Of a stretch of DNA of 6,619 bases, positions 1 to 5,095 are shown in pieces. Made by a program: the position numbers and the translations under genes. Within the stretch, counting starts at the first letter, position 1; each line of letters begins with the position of its first letter. Under the pieces are notes generated by a model. It worked only from the letters and a program-made list of their open reading frames with translations, made no database searches and was not told the DNA's origin. The stretch is from DTU013 sp964512095 (lineage in GTDB: Bacteria; Bacillota; Clostridia; Acetivibrionales; DTU013), in NCBI GenBank assembly GCA_964512095.1, contig CAZEIH010000075.1, positions 1 through 6,619 on the forward strand, read 5' to 3'.

Positions 1-55
1 ACGAAGGCTTCATCTCGAATCAGAAGCTCGCCATTTCAATGGCGATGTAGTTCAC
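1..55 (+). mobile_element. IS200/IS605 (TnpB-type) element, right end
   Basis: A short hairpin with a 7-bp stem (28-34 with 39-45) and a TTCA loop is preceded by GAATCAGAAGC and followed by GTAGTTCAC. This arrangement, GAAGC, then a stem with a TTCA loop, then TAGTTCAC, is the usual 3' end of IS200/IS605-family elements that carry tnpB. The hairpin is the recognition structure for the TnpA Y1 transposase, and the same end is the 3' part of the TnpB guide RNA (omegaRNA). The tnpB gene would lie upstream of the window. Frame 3 is open from the window edge to a TAG at 48-50 and could be its last codons, but the other frames are open too, so I cannot assign it. The exact element end is not visible; TTCAC at 51-55 is my best guess. 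The identification rests on pattern recognition, not alignment. Confidence 0.6.
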
Positions 56-92
56 TATTGTAGTATTCTTGTTGCATGTTTAATCCCGTTTC

Positions 93-121
93 TTGTGTTC
101 TTTTAACAACATCATTATAAA
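93..121 (+). promoter_or_regulatory. possible sigma-70 type promoter for the 140-616 gene
   Basis: TTGTGT (93-98) lies 17 bp before TATAAA (116-121). The predicted start near 128 would leave a very short leader of about 12 bases, which just contains the AGG of a weak ribosome binding site. It lies immediately downstream of the IS605 right end, so the gene may alternatively be read from outside. The -35 match is only moderate. Confidence 0.3.
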
Positions 122-139
122 GATAAGGCAGGTAATACA

Positions 140-616
140 ATGTACGATGTTTTTATTTTGTTTTGTTTATTGATTCTACTGCTCAGTTTTACTTTTACTA
201 TTTATGTATTTTATAATTATTTCAAATTGATTAAACATGATTGTTATAAATTACATTTTAATAAAACCCTTTATAATGTGACCTTTTTACTTGTAGTTGT
301 TGTTTGTTTTTTACTTAGTATATTGCAGATGCTTGTTACTGAAACCTATAGTGTTCTTCCTTATAGTACATTATTCCTAATTTTCTTTATTAACAGAATT
401 ATTGATTTTGTGCTACTATATTCTGATGAAAAGTTGCTCATTAAGAATAAGATAATAGACATTTCTTCTATAGAAAAAGTTCATTATAAAAACATTGTCT
501 TTAATAAGGGGAATCTTTTGATTTTATTATATAATAATAGCTCAATTAACATCGTTGTTTCAAAGAGAACTAAAAGTTTTCTTGATAATATATTGCAGAC
601 TAATAAGATACTATAA
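140..616 (+). CDS. small multi-pass membrane protein, possible immunity-type protein
   Basis: The product has 158 residues and I do not recognise a named family. Three hydrophobic segments are clear, at about residues 4-25, 46-66 and 72-94. They are followed by a polar C-terminal half (about 95-158) of alternating short strands and a final helix, rich in Asn, Ile and Lys. This order, membrane helices then a small pleckstrin-like cytosolic domain, is shared with the C-terminal half of the protein at 1972-2724. The tails align loosely by eye (for example FLDNILQTN here and IETFFINN there), so the two may be distant relatives. The ATG at 140 is preceded by GGCAGG, a fair ribosome binding site 7 bases upstream. 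A GH1 gene fragment starts 37 bases downstream, so the two were probably one transcript. An immunity role beside bacteriocin-like genes is inference; a fragment-type or stand-alone membrane protein of unknown role is equally possible. The very AT-rich codon use matches the peptide genes. Confidence 0.7.
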   Translation: MYDVFILFCLLILLLSFTFTIYVFYNYFKLIKHDCYKLHFNKTLYNVTFLLVVVVCFLLSILQMLVTETYSVLPYSTLFLIFFINRIIDFVLLYSDEKLLIKNKIIDISSIEKVHYKNIVFNKGNLLILLYNNSSINIVVSKRTKSFLDNILQTNKIL

Positions 617-653
617 TCACCTGAGTTTGACAGATTACTTTGGAGAAAAACAA

Positions 654-695
654 ATGAACTGTTTTAAACTACCTCCCGATTTCTTAATGGGGAGG
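654..695 (+). pseudogene. GH1 glycosidase, 5' fragment cut by an IS3 element
   Basis: The first 13 codons read MNCFKLPPDFLMG, which differs from the start of the complete GH1 gene at 3198 only at residue 2 (Asn for Asp). The upstream context is also similar, with GGAGAAAAACAAATG here and GGAGAAACAAATG at the full gene. Over about 41 bases there are 8 differences, nearly all in third codon positions, so this is a diverged but once-functional copy rather than a recent duplication. Similarity stops at about 695. The reading frame then runs into the IS3 left end and stops at 705. Nothing else of this copy is in the window. Confidence 0.85.
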
Positions 696-719
696 GGTCA
701 GTGTTAAAATTACGGACAG

Positions 720-757
720 TTTGATAAGATACAATTAAAGAAAAGGAGCTTATCAAA
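720..757 (+). promoter_or_regulatory. hairpin enclosing the orfA ribosome binding site
   Basis: TTTGATAAG (720-728) and CTTATCAAA (749-757) form a perfect 9-bp inverted repeat with a 20-base loop. The loop holds the ribosome binding site AAGGAG (743-748), and the right arm ends on the base before the orfA ATG (758). In an RNA that starts upstream of 720 the ribosome binding site and start would be held in a folded stem-loop. IS elements such as IS10 and IS50 use comparable structures to block translation from read-through transcripts. That this one does so is inference. Confidence 0.5.
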
Positions 758-1093
758 ATGTCAAAAAATCGCAGAAAGTATGATGAAGAATTCAAAAAGC
801 GAGCTGTTCATATGAGCTACTCTAGCGAACGGTCGGTAACGGAAGTCGCCAAGAGTTTAGGCATTATCGCCAACATGATTTATCTCTGGTGCAAGAAATT
901 CACGTCGGAGGGCGATAAGACAAGGATGACGCAGCAGAAGGAAGATATGAACCAACTTCGCAGCCGAATTGCAGAACTTGAAGAGGAGAATTACATCTTA
1001 AAAAAAAGCGTCGGCCTTCTTCGTGAAAAATCAAAAGTGACCGTAACTGATTACTACTCTTTGATGGAAAAAGAAACCCATTACGCAAAGTGA
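758..1093 (+). CDS. IS3-family transposase OrfA
   Basis: The product has 111 residues, the usual size for IS3 OrfA. It is a DNA-binding protein with an N-terminal helix-turn-helix of the HTH_Tnp_1 type. The opening RKYDEEFKKRAV and the segment SVTEVAKSLGIIANMIYLW (about 26-44) are the standard family landmarks. A leucine zipper follows with heptad Leu at 67, 74, 81 and 88, used for multimerisation with OrfAB. AAGGAG lies 9 bases before the ATG. The gene ends GTGA, where the TGA overlaps the GTG start of orfB in the -1 frame, so orfB could be made by translational coupling or by -1 frameshifting. The A8 run at 1000-1007 cannot be the shift site, because the orfB frame has stops at 1024 and 1048. 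A shift after 1050, perhaps at GGAAAAAG (about 1064-1071), would be open. OrfA is intact, but its partner is not. Confidence 0.9.
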   Translation: MSKNRRKYDEEFKKRAVHMSYSSERSVTEVAKSLGIIANMIYLWCKKFTSEGDKTRMTQQKEDMNQLRSRIAELEEENYILKKSVGLLREKSKVTVTDYYSLMEKETHYAK

Positions 1094-1287
1094 AGTGGGC
1101 CGAAAAATTAGGCGTTTCAACCTCTGGATACTACACCTGGCTAAAAGATCGTGATCGGCGCCAAAAGGTGCAAAAAACGCTTGTAGACCTGGTAACATCC
1201 ATCTTTAATGAGGGTGAAGGAACCTACGGAGTTGATCGAATTTGCAGCATTCTCAGGCGCGATGGAGAGTCAGCCTCATATCCGGTA
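1090..1287 (+). pseudogene. IS3-family transposase OrfB, N-terminal fragment
   Basis: The frame begins at GTG 1090 in the overlap with orfA. Residues 1-66 or so carry the N-terminal HTH_21-type region of IS3 OrfB: the LGVSTSGYYTWLKDRDRR segment and, further on, GTYGVDRICSILRRDGE, the usual element just before the integrase core. After about 1287 the family pattern disappears. The frame continues with unrelated residues to a TAA at 1381-1383. The whole DDE catalytic domain (about 200 residues) is absent, so this is a dead transposase. The junction marks a deletion or a second rearrangement that brought in the bacteriocin region. Confidence 0.85.
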
Positions 1288-1362
1288 CCGTGTACAAATT
1301 TGTGTATGTTAACAAAAAATAGTGCTAAAAGTCACTTCTTATTATTCGTTACTTTTGGCACC

Positions 1363-1391
1363 TTTACATGGGACATATTGTAAGTTATTAT
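1363..1391 (+). promoter_or_regulatory. predicted promoter before the 35-codon ORF
   Basis: TTTACA (1363-1368) and TATTAT (1386-1391) are separated by exactly 17 bp, a good housekeeping sigma-factor match. The predicted start is near 1398. It lies just upstream of the GGGGG ribosome binding site at 1411-1415 and the ATG at 1421. It is placed right after the broken IS3 orfB and may belong to a gene whose body was replaced. Confidence 0.45.
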
Positions 1392-1420
1392 TCTATTAGA
1401 ATATACAAGCGGGGGATAAA

Positions 1421-1528
1421 ATGATAGAACAAGATAGAGAGCTAAATTACAATAATGTATTATCTGTAAGGAAAAAGATGACTCAGAACGAGATAAATGC
1501 TGAGATGGTTGATATAAGTAATTTTTAA
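1421..1528 (+). CDS. 35-codon ORF, probably the N-terminal remnant of a larger gene
   Basis: A purine-rich ribosome binding site (GGGGGAT, 1411-1417) lies before the ATG, and a good promoter lies upstream. The 35 residues include VLSVRKKMTQNEINAEM followed by VDISNF and a TAA stop. The segment after the Arg-Lys-Lys resembles, by memory only, the beginning of stand-alone GyrI-like effector-binding proteins in clostridia (KKMTQ.EIN.EM..I). If that is right, the gene is cut after about 35 residues of a protein roughly four times longer. Downstream frames show no clear continuation. It could also be a real small protein leading the bacteriocin transcript. No double-glycine motif is present. Confidence 0.35.
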   Translation: MIEQDRELNYNNVLSVRKKMTQNEINAEMVDISNF

Positions 1529-1562
1529 CTTGCTACTGGTTTCTTCAGTTTTGTAATTTATG

Positions 1563-1587
1563 ATATAAAACGCGTTTTATATATAAT
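1563..1587 (+). promoter_or_regulatory. perfect 20-bp palindrome overlapping a TATAAT box
   Basis: ATATAAAACGCGTTTTATAT at 1563-1582 is a perfect 20-bp palindrome. A consensus TATAAT (1582-1587) begins at its last base. A palindrome directly upstream of a -10 box is the standard position for a repressor operator, so this is a candidate promoter/operator for the peptide operon that starts at 1722. The -35 region is weak: TTTATG at 1557-1562 would give a 19-bp spacer. No regulator gene is identified nearby. Confidence 0.45.
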
Positions 1588-1662
1588 CAGGTTCAGCAAG
1601 CTAACTGCGTGATCGACAGTACACTTGAAAAACCTGAAGTAAACAAGCACTCTCGAAAGAGT
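1587..1662 (+). promoter_or_regulatory. structured 5' leader of the peptide operon
   Basis: If transcription starts near 1594, the leader is about 130 bases with no convincing ORF. Two structures are visible. TCAGGTT (1587-1593) pairs with AACCTGA (1631-1637) around an inner ACTG/CAGT stem (1604-1607 with 1617-1620). ACTCT-CGAA-AGAGT (1649-1662) is a 5-bp stem with a tetraloop. No terminator-type T-run follows. I compared it from memory with cyclic-di-GMP, THF, T-box and preQ1 patterns and found no match, apart from a superficial CGAAAGAGT shared with the c-di-GMP-I hairpin. The outer stem may be partly lost if transcription starts inside it. Confidence 0.3.
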
Positions 1663-1721
1663 CCATGGCTATAGTATACTGCTTATAGGGAGTTAAGTTA
1701 ATATTGATTGGAGGTGTGAAC

Positions 1722-1949
1722 ATGGAAATAAGACATTCTGACTTTTTTGATTCATATTCAACAGACGAATTGTACTTAATTAATGGCGGTGGTGTTCTTG
1801 AAGCAGTTGCGTTTGGGATTGGTACAGTAGCAGTAATTGCTTTAACGATAGCAGCTGCCCCAGTAGTTACTGTTGTAGTTGTTGCAGCATGTGCAGTAGA
1901 AGCAGGGGTTGGGACGGTAGCAGTTTTAAGTGCCTTGGATGTTATATAG
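1722..1949 (+). CDS. double-glycine leader peptide, bacteriocin-like precursor 1
   Basis: The product has 75 residues from the ATG at 1722, which has GGAGG 7 bases upstream. A TTG at 1704 would add six residues, but it overlaps the ribosome binding site and is rejected. Residues 1-23 form a double-glycine leader ending DELYLINGG, matching the LSxxELxxIxGG pattern cut by the peptidase C39 domain of bacteriocin ABC exporters. The predicted mature peptide is about 52 residues, very hydrophobic, rich in Ala, Val and Gly, with one Cys and almost no charge. It contains an internal repeat (GIGTVAV at 32-38 and GVGTVAV at 62-68) and AxxxG helix-packing spacings (AVAFG, AVEAG), as seen in class IIb two-peptide bacteriocins. 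It probably acts on the membrane of target bacteria after export; a signalling role is possible. The next gene, with the same leader type, starts 22 bases downstream. No exporter lies in the window. Confidence 0.75.
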   Translation: MEIRHSDFFDSYSTDELYLINGGGVLEAVAFGIGTVAVIALTIAAAPVVTVVVVAACAVEAGVGTVAVLSALDVI

Positions 1950-1971
1950 TATATAAGGAGGTATTTCTATT

Positions 1972-2724
1972 ATGTCTAATTTATGTTGTAATTCATTTAG
2001 CACACTTGATTACAATTCTTTACAAACAATTAATGGTGGTGATACCAAAACAGGTCTTGAGTTACTAGGCATAGCTGGAACTATTGTTGTTGGTATTGCA
2101 GCAGTAGTAGTAGCACCTGCCGCTTTTTTTAATTTTTTTGATGGAGGAACTGAAAATGAAAAAAAAAAATTAGGTAAAATTCTTTTATTCATTGGTATTG
2201 CAAGTTTTTTGTTGATCTCAATTCTATTACTTACACCAGGCACCAATCTTAATAACCTTCCTACAATAATATTTATTGTTGTTAATATAATCTCGGCTTG
2301 CGCTATTTTTTTTGATTTGAAAAAAAGGTTAAAAGCTCAGCAACACGTAGTTCTATTAAAGCTCAATTCGCCTCACGAAACTTATTTGGTATTAGCGAGT
2401 ATTGCTCTACTGTTTGGCTCCGTGTCTATTATTTCCATTTCAAGATCGTATAATATATACCTTCTAACATATTGCTTACTTTTATCTACATATGTATTTA
2501 CCTTATCAAGAATGAAAAACGGAATATGTAAAGATGGAATAGTAGTTTTTGGCTTATTTTTTAAGTTGTCTGAACTTGTTTTTATTTCTATCAATAAGGA
2601 AACCAACACATTTAATGTTAGAATAAAACCTTTTGGCAAAGACGTAATTTTCATGTTCGAAAAAGAATTTACTACCGAAATAGAAACTTTTTTTATTAAC
2701 AATTATAAGAGTTATACTGAATGA
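1972..2724 (+). CDS. double-glycine leader peptide fused to a four-helix membrane protein
   Basis: AAGGAGG (1955-1961) lies 10 bases before the ATG. Residues 1-23 are a double-glycine leader ending SLQTINGG, parallel to the leader of the gene just upstream. Residues 24-63 are a short Gly/Ala/Val-rich hydrophobic stretch that looks like a bacteriocin core. Residues 64-66 are three lysines encoded by an 11-A run. After that come four membrane segments (about 68-88, 97-116, 136-156 and 161-178) and a cytosolic domain of about 70 residues (181-250) with alternating strands, loosely like the tail of the 140-616 product. A 250-residue protein with a peptidase-C39-type leader at one end and an immunity-like membrane protein at the other is unusual, because leader cleavage and export would not suit a multi-pass protein. 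The A-run and an internal GGAGG...ATG suggest two genes in the ancestral or slipped form. The peptide identity is fairly sure; the membrane domain's function is inferred from its position. Confidence 0.7.
   Translation: MSNLCCNSFSTLDYNSLQTINGGDTKTGLELLGIAGTIVVGIAAVVVAPAAFFNFFDGGTENEKKKLGKILLFIGIASFLLISILLLTPGTNLNNLPTIIFIVVNIISACAIFFDLKKRLKAQQHVVLLKLNSPHETYLVLASIALLFGSVSIISISRSYNIYLLTYCLLLSTYVFTLSRMKNGICKDGIVVFGLFFKLSELVFISINKETNTFNVRIKPFGKDVIFMFEKEFTTEIETFFINNYKSYTE
2143..2169 (+). promoter_or_regulatory. internal ribosome binding site, ATG and A11 slippage tract
   Basis: GGAGG (2143-2147) lies 8 bases before an ATG (2156-2158) that runs directly into eleven A residues (2159-2169). With the sequence as given, this ATG yields only MKKKN and a stop, while the gene 1972 frame reads through. 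With twelve A residues the 1972 frame would stop at residue 68, after Ile-Arg, and the internal ATG would open a 189-residue protein beginning MKKKKLGKILLFIG. With ten A residues the 1972 frame stops at residue 66. Runs of nine or more A are known sites of RNA polymerase slippage and replication slippage, so a mixture of products is expected from this sequence. Confidence 0.6.
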
Positions 2725-2885
2725 CACCAATCTGGACATACACCGAAAGATTTCAATTCAGTACCATATAACTACCTGTATCAGCCGTTTCAAAGGATTG
2801 CTATATCTGTTTCCGCTCCAGCAGTGCGATTGTCTTCGCATTTTCTGTCCACTGAAATATACTTCAGCACGCAAAGAAAGTCGTC

Positions 2886-3122
2886 TTGGTTTTAAAAGAT
2901 AATGATGATAAATTGTCAATTAATGAGGAAATAGAAAGACTACGAGAAAATGGAAAATATTTCGTTAACAAAAGTAATAATACAATAATTATTTCATCAA
3001 GCAAATATTATGAATGGTTTTATGGTAAAACAATTTTATCCAATGACTCAAATGAATATAAAATTGAAGGTGCAATATGTGTTATAAAAAAGCATTTCCC
3101 TATGTTTTTAGAAAACAAGTAG
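2886..3122 (+). CDS. orphan 78-codon ORF, unknown
   Basis: I do not recognise this product. It starts at a TTG with no good ribosome binding site; the frame is open upstream only to a stop at 2853-2855, and the only in-frame ATG is near the end. It may therefore be the C-terminal part of a gene whose 5' end was lost in the 2725-2885 stretch. It is hydrophilic, with an N-terminal acidic/basic helix (INEEIERLRENG), a segment with several Ser and Ile residues, two Tyr-Tyr/Trp-rich patches (KYYEWFYG) and a basic end (VIKKHFPMFLENK). No signal peptide or membrane segment is present. The 160 bases before it (2725-2885) hold no gene I can support. It precedes the intact GH1 gene by 75 bases, in the same relative place that 140-616 holds before the GH1 fragment. 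Confidence 0.4.
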   Translation: MVLKDNDDKLSINEEIERLRENGKYFVNKSNNTIIISSSKYYEWFYGKTILSNDSNEYKIEGAICVIKKHFPMFLENK

Positions 3123-3197
3123 TATTGAATTTAAGGGGAGAATCAATTTGTTTGTTTGGGTAAAGTATCTTAAGAATAACTACTTAAGGAGAAACAA

Positions 3198-4454
3198 ATG
3201 GATTGTTTTAAACTACCACCTGACTTTTTGATGGGTAGTGCGACCTCAAGCTTACAAATTGAAGGCGGAGATAAAAATAACTCCTGGTATGCTTGGTGTA
3301 AAACGCCGGGCCATATTAAGGATGGCACTAATTGCATTCGTGCTGCCGATCATTGGAACAGGTATGACGAAGATGTATCTATAATGAAGGAGCTTCATCA
3401 TGATGTTTATCGGATGAGTATCGAATGGAGTAGAGTTGAACACGAAAAGGGTAAGTTTGACGAAACGGTGATAGATCACTATCGCAGTGAAATTGAATTA
3501 CTGCTAAAAAACAACATAAAGCCGTTGGTTACATTACACCACTTTTCTGATCCACTGTGGCTGGAAGAAATCGGGGGCTGGGGAAACTCTGATGTTGTTA
3601 AATATTTTACAGCTTATACAAGATTCGTTGTAAACAATTTGGGTGATTTGGTCAGCGATTGGGTTACAATAAACGAACCTAACGTCTATCTAGCTTATGG
3701 ATACGCGTATGGTATATGGCCACCGGGGAAAAATAATTTTCCGTTACTTTTCAAAGCTTTTCGGCATATGATAAAGGCTCATATTAAATGTTATCGTGAG
3801 ATACATAAAATTAGGGCTGATAGAAAATTTACAGGGGAAACATTGGTCGGGCTTGCCTATCATCTTGTGATTTTTGAAGCTGAAAACAATAGCCTGCATA
3901 ATAAAGTTCCAACATGGCTTTATAAATACCTTTTTCAGGATTTATTTCTTGAGGGATTCAACAGAGGGAAAATGAAGCCTCCGCTGGGGTTGGGAGGCTA
4001 TGCGGACGGAAGAGGGAAATATTTTGATTTCATAGGGATCAATTATTACACCCGGAATCTTATCCGCTTTAAATGGGATCCGGCAAATCTATTCGGAGAG
4101 CTTGCAACAAAGGAAAAGGCTCCGATAAATGACGTTGGTGCGGAAATCTATCCAGAGGGGCTCTATCAGATTTGCCGAGAATGCTATGAGAAGTATAATG
4201 TCCCAATCTTTATTACTGAGAATGGAGTATGCGATTCGAGTGATAAAATACGGGCAAAATTTATTTATGACCATTTAAAGCAAATAACGCGGCTTATTGA
4301 TGACGGAATACCAATTAAGCGTTATTATCATTGGTCGCTGATTGACAATTTCGAATGGGAGTATGGAGAGAGTATAAGGTATGGCCTGGTTTACAATGAC
4401 TTTGATACCCAGGTGCGTACTATACGGGCAAGCGGCCGGTTTTACGGAGAATAA
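3198..4454 (+). CDS. GH1 family beta-glycosidase (beta-glucosidase type)
   Basis: Retaining glycoside hydrolase of family 1, which hydrolyses beta-glucosides or related aryl/alkyl glycosides. The 418 residues cover the whole (beta/alpha)8 barrel, slightly shorter than the usual 440-480. The N-terminal FLMGSATSSLQIEGG carries the sugar-binding Gln20. TLHHF (112-116) supplies the conserved His. TINEPN gives acid/base Glu160 and ITENG gives nucleophile Glu341. The C-terminal HWSLIDNFEWEYG (378-390) provides the glucose-binding Trp379, Glu386 and Trp387. The Glu-Trp there, and the lack of the Ser...Lys-x-Tyr phosphate pocket, favour an unphosphorylated substrate over a 6-phospho-glycoside. There is no signal peptide, so it is cytosolic. 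The ATG at 3198 has AAGGAG 6 bases upstream. No PTS or sugar transporter lies nearby, so the substrate is unknown. A broken diverged copy lies at 654-695. Ends 39 bases before a transposase fragment on the other strand. Confidence 0.92.
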   Translation: MDCFKLPPDFLMGSATSSLQIEGGDKNNSWYAWCKTPGHIKDGTNCIRAADHWNRYDEDVSIMKELHHDVYRMSIEWSRVEHEKGKFDETVIDHYRSEIELLLKNNIKPLVTLHHFSDPLWLEEIGGWGNSDVVKYFTAYTRFVVNNLGDLVSDWVTINEPNVYLAYGYAYGIWPPGKNNFPLLFKAFRHMIKAHIKCYREIHKIRADRKFTGETLVGLAYHLVIFEAENNSLHNKVPTWLYKYLFQDLFLEGFNRGKMKPPLGLGGYADGRGKYFDFIGINYYTRNLIRFKWDPANLFGELATKEKAPINDVGAEIYPEGLYQICRECYEKYNVPIFITENGVCDSSDKIRAKFIYDHLKQITRLIDDGIPIKRYYHWSLIDNFEWEYGESIRYGLVYNDFDTQVRTIRASGRFYGE

Positions 4455-4493
4455 CCTGCACTCCCGGAACACCAAACGATGTTTCTTTACGTG

Positions 4494-5060
4494 TTAAATT
4501 CTCCCGGGTGACGCCAACAGCGGCGTGACATCGAGATCCTGATATATTTGTTCCTGCTTCTTCAGAACCTCACCTTGTATTGGGGCTCTTCCGGGTTCTG
4601 TGAAGCATTCAATTACATCAAGCTCGTCAAGGAGCTGGTGCATAGTGTACTTTGAAAACAGTCCTTTTTCCTCCATCTTCTGTTTGATGTAGGAAAGGTA
4701 TATAAGCGCTACGAATTCAACAAAGAGCTTTCCTTCGAGCCCAGTTTCTGAAGAAACCAACGTACGCTTGAGATTGAGCTGTTCTTTGACATCAAAGAAT
4801 GCTTTCTCGACTACATCCCTCATACGATAGATGCTGAGCGCTGCGAGAGGATCCTTTACAGAATTACTGATGAGAGCAAAGAAGCCATATCTCTCCCTTG
4901 CTTTGTCTATGGCATCCTGGTTTACTGTCAACGTAATGCCGCGTTTTGGTGTCTCTTTGGATGTTGTATCATACGCCCAATATTCTTTCTCAGTTCTGTG
5001 CTTTCCCTGAAGGCGGAAGAAATGCATTTTCTGTTCCTCAGTAATTAACCAGAAATACAC
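4494..5060 (-). pseudogene. IS1634/IS4-type transposase, C-terminal fragment
   Basis: This 188-codon minus-strand ORF is the last part of a DDE transposase. The sequence YRMRDVVEKAFFDVK (residues 78-92) carries the exact Y-(2)-R-(3)-E-(6)-K signature of the IS4 superfamily (Tyr78, Arg81, Glu85, Lys92), in which the Glu is the third catalytic residue. The preceding RYGFFALISNS (57-67) and following LEGKLFVEFVALIYLSYI are typical of the IS1634-like branch. The first two catalytic Asp residues and the N-terminus are missing: upstream the frame continues only about 17 codons, to a stop at 5112-5114. Intact members are about 500-600 residues. No terminal repeats were identified at either side. It is convergent with the GH1 gene and cannot be active. 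Confidence 0.85.
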
Positions 5061-5095
5061 AAGAGAACAGATAGACGCTATTCTTGATTGATTTA

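Larger units (their letters stand above)
702..1287 (+). mobile_element. IS3-family insertion sequence remnant
   Basis: The element is recognised from its orfA/orfB pair. The left end lies where GH1 homology is lost (695-702); TGTTAAAATTACGGACAG at 702-719 is the likely terminal inverted repeat, though it could start a few bases earlier in GGGGTCAG. The right part is missing. OrfB homology ends near 1287, inside the region before the DDE integrase domain, and no sequence matching the reverse complement of the left end was found in the window by eye. The element cannot move itself. It is richer in GC than the flanking genes, which fits a foreign origin. Confidence 0.85.

Noticed and set aside
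1000..1007. A8 run in IS3 orfA as the -1 frameshift site
   Set aside because: The orfB frame has stop codons at 1024-1026 and 1048-1050, so a shift here could not produce an OrfAB fusion.
1649..1662. c-di-GMP-I riboswitch suggested by CGAAAGAGT
   Set aside because: The conserved GGGACGCAAAGCC segment and the second helix are absent, so only the tetraloop hairpin is similar.
1704..1721. TTG start six codons upstream of the first peptide gene
   Set aside because: It would place the start on top of the GGAGG site. The ATG at 1722 has correct spacing and gives a 23-aa leader equal in length to that of the next gene.
2010..2739. Minus-strand ORFs opposite the peptide operon
   Set aside because: They are antisense reading of the hydrophobic plus-strand gene, without ribosome binding sites or recognisable domains.
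2845..2860. CTGTCCACTGAAATA as the missing IS3 right terminal repeat
   Set aside because: Only CTGTCC agrees with the reverse complement of the left end. No orfB C-terminal coding sequence precedes it.
3129..3197. CRISPR-like repeats or a riboswitch before the GH1 gene
   Set aside because: Only two nearby CTTAAG palindromes are present. There is no spaced repeat series and no recognisable aptamer.
3148..3231. A 27-codon ORF from TTG 3148 with AAGGGGAG upstream, overlapping the GH1 start
   Set aside because: The ribosome binding site is good, but the frame runs into the GH1 gene and gives no recognisable peptide. It is kept only as a remote possibility of translational coupling.
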